Shown: piece after piece, positions 6,731 through 14,215 of the stretch
Position numbering within the stretch: the first letter of the stretch is position 1
Layout: the number at the start of each line of letters is the position of its first letter
The notes under the pieces: generated by a model
Seen by the model: only the letters and a program-made list of their open reading frames with translations
Told to the model about the DNA's origin: nothing
The model's database searches: none
Position numbers and translations under genes: made by a program
Source: Falsiroseomonas tokyonensis
Lineage (GTDB): Bacteria; Pseudomonadota; Alphaproteobacteria; Acetobacterales; Acetobacteraceae
Direction: 5' to 3'
Length of the DNA stretch: 64,000 nucleotides
Assembly: GCF_019024325.1 (NCBI RefSeq)
Contig: NZ_JAFNJS010000003.1
Coordinates: forward strand, 491,595-555,594

Positions 6731-6759
6731 ATTATAGGGCTCTGGCGGCAAAAAAGCAA
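6731..6759 (-). promoter_or_regulatory. Strong sigma-70 promoter driving the predicted small RNA
   Basis: Reading leftward, -35 TTGCTT (6759-6754), a spacer of exactly 17 bases, and consensus -10 TATAAT (6736-6731). The expected start is the A at 6724. Confidence 0.7.
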
Positions 6760-6790
6760 CTCATAACGCTATCACTTGAAAGCCTAATTT

Positions 6791-7393
6791 ATGACTTCCG
6801 TGCCTACAAACAACCTAACTACCGATGATCTTCATCACCTTGTTGCTTCCCTTGAAGCCGATACCAACAAGACCGGAGACGCCTTGATCGCGGCGGAACA
6901 CAAGCACAAACTAACTGTGCGCCGAGCACTCCTATCCGGCGACCACGATAGCGCCGAGCTAACCCGCCAGGGCGTGGAAGCCGCCAGGATCGCTCACCAG
7001 ACCGCCTCTAATCGTGTCCTTGAAGCTAGAGACTTGCTGCGTGAAGCAATCGAGCGAGATAAGGCACTGGCCCTTGAAATCGCGCAACGTGAAGCTGGCG
7101 CAATCGCTCACGAAATCACGGAACTAGCCGACGCCGCAGACCAAGCCTTGGCGACGTTCGTCCGCAAGGTGTCTCAGATGCGACGCTTGGAACTGTTGGG
7201 CAGACAGGTCATTGAACAGCGGATGAATACCCGCCTCGATACTGGCGCTGTGATTGGCGCCACCTATTCCGACGCCGAGAATTTTCTGTCCGCGTTTCGT
7301 GGCAACGAAACGATCACTCTAAAGCCGTTCGCCAAGGACCGAGCCGCTATCGCGACGAAGCGCATTTTGGCTGGCGCCGGAATCGCAGGATGA
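6791..7393 (+). CDS. Hypothetical alpha-helical (coiled-coil) protein
   Basis: The 200-residue protein has no signal or membrane segment. Residues about 10-150 are almost wholly predicted helix with heptad-like Leu/Ala spacing and many charged residues (LVASLEADTNKTGDALIAAE; ARDLLREAIERDKALALEIA), suggesting a coiled coil. The C-terminal 40 residues are more compact (TYSDAENFLSAFRG). It resembles small structural or accessory proteins of mobile elements but I recognise no family. It is the first gene of a rightward run of four with 4-bp overlaps (ATGA, ATGA, GTGA), so these are almost certainly co-translated. Confidence 0.7.
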   Translation: MTSVPTNNLTTDDLHHLVASLEADTNKTGDALIAAEHKHKLTVRRALLSGDHDSAELTRQGVEAARIAHQTASNRVLEARDLLREAIERDKALALEIAQREAGAIAHEITELADAADQALATFVRKVSQMRRLELLGRQVIEQRMNTRLDTGAVIGATYSDAENFLSAFRGNETITLKPFAKDRAAIATKRILAGAGIAG

Positions 7394-7554
7394 GCGAGAT
7401 TCGTTTTGAGATGCCAAACGCTCGACCCATGATCGGCGCTTCGAATCCTAATGCGAAGGCCCCGACTGATCCTGCGGTGATTGAGGTCACGATGCCCGAT
7501 GGCACGGTTGCGAGGGTCACGACGCGTCAGCCTGCCCAGGCGGTGAAGCCATGA
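7390..7554 (+). CDS. Small hypothetical protein (54 aa), coupled to the preceding gene
   Basis: The ATG at 7390 overlaps the previous stop codon (ATGA). The product begins MSEIRFEMPNARPMIGASNP and contains VIEVTMPDGTVARVTTRQ, a short beta-hairpin-like segment with a DGT turn. It has no recognisable family. Coupling to both neighbours supports a real gene. Confidence 0.6.
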   Translation: MSEIRFEMPNARPMIGASNPNAKAPTDPAVIEVTMPDGTVARVTTRQPAQAVKP

Positions 7555-7745
7555 GCGTCCGAAACCCTGACTTCGATCTGCCATCGCCCTACCAGCCGCC
7601 TCGCAAGGTCCGAAAGACCGAGGCCGAGACAGGTCCAGCCCTGGAGGTCCCCGTCCCTGACCCGGCGCCGGCCGCCGAGATGGAGGACCCTTGGGCGGCA
7701 ATCAACACGCTCAAGCGACAGGCACACCGCCAGTGGCGCAAGTGA
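7551..7745 (+). CDS. Small hypothetical protein (64 aa), Pro-rich
   Basis: The ATG at 7551 overlaps the preceding stop by ATGA. The product is rich in Pro and charged residues in its first 45 residues, ends in a short basic helix (INTLKRQAHRQWRK) and is probably disordered. No family is recognised. Its neighbours and overlaps suggest an accessory operon of the element. Confidence 0.6.
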   Translation: MSVRNPDFDLPSPYQPPRKVRKTEAETGPALEVPVPDPAPAAEMEDPWAAINTLKRQAHRQWRK

Positions 7746-7894
7746 AGGAGGATCAGGCCCAGGCCATCGCGCGGGCTCTAGCTGCCCTTGCCACGCTTCT
7801 GCGGGCTCTACAGGTGGCCAAGGCGGTCCCTCAGGCGCCTGCGTATCGGACACGGCGCCGCAAGCCCTCTAGCAAGCCCACAGCGGCTTCCTGA
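7742..7894 (+). CDS. Small hypothetical basic protein (50 aa), GTG start
   Basis: The frame starts at GTG 7742, overlapping the previous stop as GTGA, and ends at 7894. An Ala/Leu-rich helix (AIARALAALATLLRALQVAK) is followed by a basic Arg/Lys/Pro tail, as in small nucleic-acid-binding or membrane-associating peptides. A longer in-frame ATG at 7691 exists, but the overlap at 7742 continues the pattern of this operon. A hairpin follows 25 bases later. Confidence 0.5.
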   Translation: MKEDQAQAIARALAALATLLRALQVAKAVPQAPAYRTRRRKPSSKPTAAS

Positions 7895-7919
7895 CTGTTG
7901 CCCACCCCGCCCAAACAAC

Positions 7920-7950
7920 AATCCCCGGCGCCGCAAGGTGTCCGGGGATT
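7920..7950 (+). terminator. Probable terminator of the small-gene operon
   Basis: A 9-bp perfect stem AATCCCCGG / CCGGGGATT has a 13-base loop. The tail (CTGATTC) is T-poor, so termination may be weak. From here to the right att repeat (7951-8168) the DNA is AT-rich with no gene. It contains an inverted CTAGATAC...GTGTCTAG pair near 8084-8112 that could be a recombinase arm site. Confidence 0.6.
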
Positions 7951-8168
7951 CTGATTCATGGCCAGTGCGCGGGGTCTAGAGAAAAAAAGTTCGTGAAAAC
8001 AGCACCTTAGATTAATGCGCCAGTTCGCAAATTTGAGGCTAGGCACAACAGACGCCAAAGTAATTGGCTAAAAACTCTAATCCTAGATACTGTTCACGTT
8101 CGCGTGTCTAGATGTAGTAGCGCAATCGAGGGATAAATTATCACAAGTAAAAAACAAATAACGGTATC

Positions 8169-8215
8169 CTTGGTAAGGGAGAGGTCAAGAGTTCAATCCT
8201 CTTCAGCAGCACCAG
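8169..8215 (+). repeat. attR: second 47-bp copy of the tRNA-Thr(GGT) 3' end
   Basis: This copy is identical to 409-455. The left neighbour (…ACGGTATC) is element DNA and cannot supply the tRNA 5' half. The chromosome resumes at 8216, 22 bases before the next gene's stop codon. The abrupt rise in G+C here marks the right boundary. Confidence 0.9.
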
Positions 8216-8237
8216 CCGCGGCGCCCTTCCCCAGCCA

Positions 8238-11009
8238 TCACTGCGCCGTATCCAGCGCCTCTCGCACCTTTTCCGCCAGCTGGTGGCGGCGATAGGGTTT
8301 TGAGAGCAGCGGCAGCGGCGCCGCCTTGGTGGGGTCGGGTAGCCGTTCATTGTAGCCGCTGGTCAGCAGCACCCGCAGGCCGGGCCGCAGCTGCCGCGCC
8401 AGCGTCGCCAGCTGCGGGCCGCTGTGGCCGCCCGGCATGACGATATCGGTGAAAAGCAGGTCGAAGTCCGGATCGACGCGCAGGATGCGCAGCGCCTCCG
8501 CCGCATCCGCCGCCTCGGTCACCTGGTAGCCGAGGTCGCGCAGCAGCCCGCCGGCATGGTCGCGCACCTGGCCGTCATCCTCCACCACCAGCACGCGTTC
8601 GCGCCCGCCGCGCGGGCCGCCGGGCTTGCGCTGCGGCTCCGGCGGCGTGGCGGGGCCATGGGCGCGGGGCAGGTACATGCGCACCCGCGTGCCGCCCGCC
8701 GGCTGCGAATGGATGGTGACATGGCCGCCGGACTGCTTGAGGAAGCCATAGACCATGCTGAGGCCGAGCCCGCTGCCCTGGCCCACCTCCTTGGTGGTGA
8801 AGAAGGGTTCGAAGGCGCGGGCCAGGATCTCGGGCCGCATGCCGGTGCCGCTGTCGCTGACCTGCACCATCACATAGTCGCCCGGCATCAACTCGCCCTC
8901 ATCCCGCGCGTAATCGGCATCGAGGCGCGCATTCGCCGTCTCGATGGTCAGCTGCCCGCCATCCGGCATGGCATCGCGCGCATTGATGCAGAGGTTCAGC
9001 ACGGCGGTTTCCAGCTGCGGTGCGTCGATCATCGCCACATGCAGGTCCGCCGCCGTTCGGATGACGATCCGCACCTGCTCGCCCAGCGTGCGTTCCAGCA
9101 TCTGCGCCAGGCCCGACAGCAGCGCGTTCACGTCCACCGGCCGCGGGTCCAGCGCCTGGCGGCGGGAGAAGGCGAGCAGGCGGCTGGTCAGCGATGCGGC
9201 ACGGCCGGCGGCGGCCATGCTCATCTCGGCCATCTGGTGCAGCTCGCTGCCGGGCTCCAGCCCGTCCACCATCATCTCCGTATTGCCGAGGATGACGGTT
9301 AGCAGGTTGTTGAAGTCGTGCGCCACGCCGCCGGTCAGCTGGCCCACCGCCTCCAGCCGCTGCGACTGGCGCAGCTTCTGCTCCAGCTCCAGCCGCTGGG
9401 TCACGTCGGTATGCACGCTGAGGATGGCGCCCGGCGCCCCATCCTCCTGCCGCACCAGGGTCCAGGACGCGTCGACCACCAGCGCATGGCCCGCGCGGTG
9501 GCGATGCTGCTGGTGGCCGGTCCAGCTGCCGGCCTCGAGCACCGCCTCCACCGCCTTGTCCAGCGTTTCGGGCGCGCCGCCGAGCGCGAGGGACAGGGAC
9601 TTGCCCACCACCTCCTCCGCCCGCCAGCCATACAGGCGCTGCGCGCCGCGGTTCCAGTAGCGGATGCGCCGGTCGGCGCCGTGGACGATGATGGCGTCCT
9701 GGACCTGTTCCAGCAGCGCGGCCTGTTGTTCCAGCTGCGTCTGGTAGCGCCGGCGTTCCGTGATCTCGCGCTCCACCGCGACGAAATGCGTCACCAGCCC
9801 GCAGGCGTCGCGCATCGGCACGATTTCGATCTCGATCCAGAATTCCTCGCCCGACTTCGTGTAGTTCAGCAGCTCCGCCTTCACCGGATCGCCGGCTTCC
9901 AGCGCGGCGCGGATGCGGTCGAGCTCGCTGCGGCGGGTCTTCGGCCCCTGCAGCAGGCGCGGGCTGCGGCCCAGCACCTCGGCGCGGCTATAGCCGGTGC
10001 GGTGTTCGAAGGCGTCGTTGACGAATACGATGCGCGGCCCCGGCTCCGCCAGCGGCCCGGCTTCCGTGATCAGCACGATGTGGTTGAGCTGGGCGATGCA
10101 GACTTCCAGCAGCCGCTGCCATTCCGCGCGCCTGCGGCGTTCGGTGATGTCGTGCAGTACCACGGTCAGGCCCTCGGCCGCCGGATAGGCGCGCATCTCG
10201 AGCCAGAGGCCGCCGCCCGGCAGCGCCGCCTCGCAGCCCTGCAGCGACCTCTGCGCGGCCGCCGCGCCAAGCGTGCGCCCGAAGGGATCGGCGGGGCCGA
10301 AGCCCGGAAGTGCTGCGATCGGCGTGCCGGCCAGCGTGGCGGCGGGCAGGCCGAAGACCAGCCCGGCGCGGTCGTTCACATGCGTGAAGTGGCCGGCCGC
10401 ATCCAGCGTGAAGAAGGCATCGGTGATGCTGGCGATGGTCGCGGCCAGGCGCGCGGTCAGCTGCTGGTTCGCCGCCTCCGCCGCCTTGCGGCCGGAAACA
10501 TCCTCGACGATCGCGACGAGCCCCTGCAGGGCGCCGGCGGGATCCTGCAGGGCGGAGACGCTGACGCGGGTCCAGACATGCGCGCCGGCGGCGGTCAGGA
10601 AGCGCTTTTCGGTGACGAAGCCCTGCCGCAGGCCCAGCTTCACCTCCCGCACCAGCGCGTCGCAGTCGGTGGAATGCGCAGGGTCCTCCAGCTCCGCGAG
10701 GTCGCGGCCCAGCAGCGCCTCCGCCGGTTGGCCCAGCATGGCGCAGAAGGCGGGATTGGCCTCGCGGATCCGGTTTTCCTCGTCGGTGCTGACGATGCCG
10801 ACGGCGGCATTGCGGAAGATGCCCTGCAACGTGCCGGCGACGCGCAGCATATTCTCCTGCGCCACCGGCAGCAGGTGCCGCTGGCCGGAGGAATCGATCA
10901 GCGCATCCACCTGACCGCCGGTCAGCTCCACCAGCCGCTGCTGCGTGGATTGCAGCGTGCCGATCAGCTCCAGCAGCTCCGGCTGCCGCGCTTCGTCCTG
11001 CAGCGTCAT
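8238..11009 (-). CDS. Hybrid histidine kinase with four PAS domains and a C-terminal receiver
   Basis: This 923-residue protein has no membrane segments, so it is a cytoplasmic sensor. Four PAS regions lie at about 60-180, 190-295, 300-425 and 430-545. Next come the dimerisation/phosphoacceptor helix (GGVAHDFNNLL, His near 563), an ATPase domain (NLCINARDAM, DSGTGM, GQGSGLGLS) and a receiver domain (TDIVMPGG, Asp near 855; LSKPYRR). The third PAS is LOV-like (NYTKSGEEFWIEIEI), but the flavin-binding Cys motif reads GRSPRLLQG, with Pro in place of Cys, so blue-light adduct chemistry is not expected. It is the last gene of a kaiC-kaiB-kinase operon, overlapping kaiB by 4 bp. It may sense redox or ligand state and read out Kai protein status. 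Confidence 0.93.
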   Translation of the reverse strand: MTLQDEARQPELLELIGTLQSTQQRLVELTGGQVDALIDSSGQRHLLPVAQENMLRVAGTLQGIFRNAAVGIVSTDEENRIREANPAFCAMLGQPAEALLGRDLAELEDPAHSTDCDALVREVKLGLRQGFVTEKRFLTAAGAHVWTRVSVSALQDPAGALQGLVAIVEDVSGRKAAEAANQQLTARLAATIASITDAFFTLDAAGHFTHVNDRAGLVFGLPAATLAGTPIAALPGFGPADPFGRTLGAAAAQRSLQGCEAALPGGGLWLEMRAYPAAEGLTVVLHDITERRRRAEWQRLLEVCIAQLNHIVLITEAGPLAEPGPRIVFVNDAFEHRTGYSRAEVLGRSPRLLQGPKTRRSELDRIRAALEAGDPVKAELLNYTKSGEEFWIEIEIVPMRDACGLVTHFVAVEREITERRRYQTQLEQQAALLEQVQDAIIVHGADRRIRYWNRGAQRLYGWRAEEVVGKSLSLALGGAPETLDKAVEAVLEAGSWTGHQQHRHRAGHALVVDASWTLVRQEDGAPGAILSVHTDVTQRLELEQKLRQSQRLEAVGQLTGGVAHDFNNLLTVILGNTEMMVDGLEPGSELHQMAEMSMAAAGRAASLTSRLLAFSRRQALDPRPVDVNALLSGLAQMLERTLGEQVRIVIRTAADLHVAMIDAPQLETAVLNLCINARDAMPDGGQLTIETANARLDADYARDEGELMPGDYVMVQVSDSGTGMRPEILARAFEPFFTTKEVGQGSGLGLSMVYGFLKQSGGHVTIHSQPAGGTRVRMYLPRAHGPATPPEPQRKPGGPRGGRERVLVVEDDGQVRDHAGGLLRDLGYQVTEAADAAEALRILRVDPDFDLLFTDIVMPGGHSGPQLATLARQLRPGLRVLLTSGYNERLPDPTKAAPLPLLSKPYRRHQLAEKVREALDTAQ

Positions 11010-11287
11010 GTCAGGTCCGGCGCCAGGGCGGCCAGCAGCGCCGTCCGGTCGCCGAGGTCGCCCACCACGGCCCGCGCGCCGCGCTCCGACAGGATCAGCA
11101 GCTGCGGTGTCATCAGGATGCCGTCGGCCAGGGCGCGCTGCGGCTGTTCGAAGACATCCACTGTCTCAATCACCCAGGCGGAGGCAGGGCCCTCCGCGCG
11201 CAGCCGTGCCAGATTGGCCAGCGCCTTGCGCGAATTGGGGCTCGATCCGGCGATGTAGAGCCGCAACCGCGGCGCCGCATCAGGCAT
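11006..11287 (-). CDS. kaiB: KaiB-like protein
   Basis: This 93-residue protein is about the size of cyanobacterial KaiB (~100). It shows the thioredoxin-like pattern RLRLYIAGSSPNSRKALANL, then ETVDVFEQPQRAL and the KaiB-typical MTPQLLIL with a cis-Pro, followed by VGDLGD. KaiB binds the KaiC CI ring and swaps folds. In non-cyanobacteria it often works with KaiC and a kinase in stress or timing responses. The ATG at 11285-11287 is chosen because it overlaps the kaiC stop by 8 bases and starts just before the first strand. The gene overlaps the kinase downstream by 4 bp. Confidence 0.88.
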   Translation of the reverse strand: MPDAAPRLRLYIAGSSPNSRKALANLARLRAEGPASAWVIETVDVFEQPQRALADGILMTPQLLILSERGARAVVGDLGDRTALLAALAPDLT

Positions 11288-12980
11288 CGGCGATCTCCTT
11301 CGGGTCATCGGCCATGCGCCGATGGCCAAGCTCCGAGCGGGTGCGGAGCGTGTCGGCGCTGCGCAGCTGGCCGGACTGGCGCAGCGCGGCGGCCTCAGCC
11401 TGCTTCAGCTCCAGCTGCCGGCGCAGCAAGGCGAGCCGCCCTTCGATTTCCGCTGCCTCCGCTTCCAGCTTCAGCCGCTGCAGCTCGGCCTCCGCCGCCT
11501 CGGCCTTGGCCCGCTGGCGGTCCTCATTCTCCCGCGCCCAGCGCAGGGTGCCCATCAGCACCTCGCCATCCGAGGTATAGACGTCCTGCAGCGTGACGCC
11601 CTGCCGCGTCAGCAGCAATTCGCGCACCTGGCTGGAATGGCCGGTCCCGCGCGACTTGATGATGGTGAGGGCGCGGTTGCGCTCCCCGGCGCGCACCACG
11701 TAGCTGAGATGCAGCCAGGTATCGGCGATGGTCGAGACCTGCAGCGGCGTGCCTTCCTGCTCCGGATTCGCATGGCTGATCAGGCTGGTGCAGAGCAGCG
11801 TCATGTTGCTGGCCTTGGCCCAGTCGATCAGCCGTTCCGCCACGCCGTGGGAGAAGTCGACATTGCCGTCCTGCGACAGCGCGGAGAGCGGGTCGATGAT
11901 CAGGCAGCGCGTGCCATGCGCCAGCGCCTCCGCCTTCAGCCACATCAGATGCGCTTCGGCGCTGCCGTGGATGGAGCGGGCCGCGAGGATGCGCAAGTGG
12001 CCGCTGGCGATGTGCGGGGCGAGGTGGATGGCGACGGAGGCGAGGTTGCGGATGATCTCGTCGCCGTGCGAATCGAAGCTGACCAGCAGCGTCTGCTCTC
12101 CGCGCCGGCAGGCGGCATCGGCGAAGCTGCCGCAGAGCGTTGTCTTGGCGGTGCCCGGCGCGCCGCTGATCAGCACGCTGGCGCCGCGGTGGTAGCCGCC
12201 CTCCAGCATCGCATCCAGCCGCGCGACACCCGTGCTGATGCGTTCCTGCGTCACCTCGCTGCCCAGATCGCGCTGGCGGCCGGTGAAGGCGACCTCGATG
12301 CCGCCGGCTCCGATCAGCAGCGGCGCCTGGTTCTCGGCAAAGGCGGAGCCGCGGTACTTCAGCACGCGCAGGCTGCGCTGCGAGACGCCCGCCACCACCT
12401 GGTGCCGCAGCAGGATGGCGCAGTCGACCATGAACTGCAGGAAGCTGCGCAAGGGCGCGTGCTGCGGCCCGGCCTCGCCCTCCTCCGTCTTGGCGGTGAG
12501 GATGGCGGTGAGCTGGCGCGCCAGCAGCCAGCGATGCAGCCGGTACAATTCGCGCCGGCGCATCGTATCGTCCGGCAGCAGGGCCAGGACGACGTCGATC
12601 GAATCGAAGACGATGCGCCGCGCGCCGGTTTCCTGCACCAGGGCGCCGACCGCCGCCAGCAGCCCGCCGAGGTCGAAGCTGCCGATCTGCACCAGGTCGG
12701 GGCTGGGCTGCGCATCGAGGAAGAAGGTGGCGCGCTGCCAGTCCCCGCCATTGGCCCAGGCGAAGCCGCTGCAATTCTCGCGGATGCGGGCCGGCTCCTC
12801 CTCGAAGGCCACGAAGATGGCGGGCGCGCCGTCTTCGGCCACGCCATGCGCCAGGGTCTGCAGCGCGAGCAAGGTCTTGCCGGCGCCCGGACCGCCTTCG
12901 ATCAGCGTCACGCGGCCGGAAGGCAGGCCCCCGCGGGTGATCTCGTCGAGACCCGCAATGCCAGTCGGCGCCTTGCCCAT
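11280..12980 (-). CDS. kaiC: KaiC-family double-domain ATPase with C-terminal coiled coil
   Basis: The 566-residue protein has two RecA-like domains. Domain CI has Walker A GGPGAGKT (about 29-36) and catalytic glutamates in VAFEEEPARI (about 60-62). Domain CII has Walker A SGAPGTAKTT (about 270), but the position of the paired glutamates reads VSFDSHGDE. The Ser-Thr phosphorylation pair of cyanobacterial KaiC appears conserved in QVSTIADT (about 415). After residue 460 a charged, Ala/Glu/Leu-rich coiled coil of about 85 residues replaces the usual short tail. The start at MGKAPTGIAG is preferred; an in-frame frame upstream lacks family similarity. It heads the kaiC-kaiB-kinase operon. KaiA is absent from the window, as usual outside cyanobacteria. 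Confidence 0.92.
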   Translation of the reverse strand: MGKAPTGIAGLDEITRGGLPSGRVTLIEGGPGAGKTLLALQTLAHGVAEDGAPAIFVAFEEEPARIRENCSGFAWANGGDWQRATFFLDAQPSPDLVQIGSFDLGGLLAAVGALVQETGARRIVFDSIDVVLALLPDDTMRRRELYRLHRWLLARQLTAILTAKTEEGEAGPQHAPLRSFLQFMVDCAILLRHQVVAGVSQRSLRVLKYRGSAFAENQAPLLIGAGGIEVAFTGRQRDLGSEVTQERISTGVARLDAMLEGGYHRGASVLISGAPGTAKTTLCGSFADAACRRGEQTLLVSFDSHGDEIIRNLASVAIHLAPHIASGHLRILAARSIHGSAEAHLMWLKAEALAHGTRCLIIDPLSALSQDGNVDFSHGVAERLIDWAKASNMTLLCTSLISHANPEQEGTPLQVSTIADTWLHLSYVVRAGERNRALTIIKSRGTGHSSQVRELLLTRQGVTLQDVYTSDGEVLMGTLRWARENEDRQRAKAEAAEAELQRLKLEAEAAEIEGRLALLRRQLELKQAEAAALRQSGQLRSADTLRTRSELGHRRMADDPKEIADA

Positions 12981-13142
12981 ACCGCTCCGCTCCTCCCCTT
13001 CCCGCTGATCCGCGGCGCGCCGACGGGCGCTGGCCGCAGGATCATACTCGCCTCGCGCCACGACGATCCTGGGGCGCGAGCAGCACTCGAAAATTCTCGC
13101 TGCGCGGGAATAATGCCGCGAAGGGGCGCGGCAAGAAAGAAC

Positions 13143-14021
13143 CTACCAGACCAGCCGGTAGCCCTTGCCGCGTAGTGCCGTGATGGTGATCCGGCCGGCG
13201 GAAGCAGCGAGGAGCTTATGCCGCAGGTTGGAAGCCAGCTGGTCCACCCCACGCTGTTCCGGCAGCAGGCGGCGGCCGAGCACGCGGCGCGAGATCAGCT
13301 CGCGATCCGCCATGTTCTCCGGCTCCGTCAGCAGCAGGGTGAGAAGGCCGGCCTCGCCGCCGGTCAGGCGGATCTCCTTCCCGTCCACGCCGATCATGAG
13401 GAAGCGGGAGGGCTGCAGCCGGGTCCCCTCGATGCACCAGGAACTCGGCTCCGCCACGGCAAGGGCCATCGCGGCCTCGGCGGCGCCCGAGGGCAGCGCG
13501 CGGGCGGCGGGCGGGGCTTCAAGGGCATAGCCGGGCCGCTGCGGCAGGCCGCCGGCGGGCTCCAGCAGGCTGGCCTGCGGCGCGGCCAGCGGCAGGGGGC
13601 GTGGCGAGGTCGCATCCAGCCGGCGGTTCAGCGCGCGCAGCCGGGCCACCATCTCGCGCAGCGAGAAGGGCTTGGTCAGGTAGTCATCGGCACCCACCTC
13701 CAGGCCGATGATGCGGTCCACCTCCTCGCCGCGCCCGCTGACCACGATGATCCCGAGGTCGCCGCTGGCCGCGGCCTCGCGCACGAAGGCGATGCCATTG
13801 CCGTCGGGCAGGCCGAGATCGGCGACGATCAGGCGGGGGTGATCCTCATGCAGCCGCTTGCGGGCCTCGGCCAGGCTGCCCGCGGTGACGGTGGCCCAGC
13901 CTTCGCGCGCCAAGGCGCTGCAGATGGTGGCGGCGACCGCGGCATCATCCTCCAGCACCAGAACCAGGCTTTGCGCCAGTGGCGGGCCCAGCGGGGCGGC
14001 GACCAGCGGGATGGCGACCAT
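13143..14021 (-). CDS. Response regulator, receiver plus winged-helix DNA-binding domain
   Basis: The 292-residue protein has a receiver domain at about 17-135 (VLEDDAAV acidic pocket, phospho-Asp in VADLGLPDG near 68, conserved Lys in TKPFSL) and an OmpR/PhoB-type winged helix at about 205-292 ending GKGYRLVW. The linker between them is unusually long (about 70 residues) and Pro/Ala-rich. It is transcribed leftward toward the Kai operon with an 80-160 base gap, so it may have its own promoter in 14022-14215. A partner kinase cannot be assigned, but both hybrid kinases nearby are candidates. Confidence 0.9.
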   Translation of the reverse strand: MVAIPLVAAPLGPPLAQSLVLVLEDDAAVAATICSALAREGWATVTAGSLAEARKRLHEDHPRLIVADLGLPDGNGIAFVREAAASGDLGIIVVSGRGEEVDRIIGLEVGADDYLTKPFSLREMVARLRALNRRLDATSPRPLPLAAPQASLLEPAGGLPQRPGYALEAPPAARALPSGAAEAAMALAVAEPSSWCIEGTRLQPSRFLMIGVDGKEIRLTGGEAGLLTLLLTEPENMADRELISRRVLGRRLLPEQRGVDQLASNLRHKLLAASAGRITITALRGKGYRLVW

Positions 14022-14215
14022 ATGCAGATCCCATGCTAATCACGATTAATTCAACACGCTTAACCTACAGTGAAAAGAAGCGACGTGTCCACACGCAAAG
14101 GGCGAGCTCACGCATATCCCTAGCAGTGGGGCCTTGTGGCACCGGCTGCGACGACTTGTTCGGATTGAGGAGGTTGCCGGTTTACGTGACAGCGCGAAGA
14201 TCGAAATCGCGCGTT

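Larger units (their letters stand above)
409..8215. mobile_element. 7.8-kb integrative element (satellite- or plasmid-like) inserted at the 3' end of tRNA-Thr(GGT)
   Basis: The element is bounded by two exact 47-bp direct repeats, each the 3' part of a tRNA-Thr gene. Its content is an integrase beside the left repeat, a DUF3102-like protein, a serine resolvase, a P-loop replication protein, a small HTH protein on the opposite strand and a coupled run of small genes. Much of it, especially the intergenic DNA, is far richer in A+T than the chromosome to the right. No capsid, terminase or conjugation genes are present. The set (integrase, AlpA/Xis-like switch, primase/helicase, iterons) fits a P4/PICI-like satellite or an integrating plasmid that can excise and replicate. 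The resolvase supports a multicopy circular stage. Confidence 0.85.

Noticed and set aside
6610..6828. Rightward 72-codon frame across the small-RNA locus
   Set aside because: It has no ribosome site and an unremarkable composition. The region is better explained by the leftward promoter-terminator pair and the following gene at 6791.
10945..13175. Very long rightward reading frames opposite the kinase and kaiC genes (similar long frames oppose most genes in the window)
   Set aside because: They are antisense shadows created by high third-position G+C. They are rich in Arg/Gln/His/Ala, lack family similarity, and oppose genes with clear motifs.
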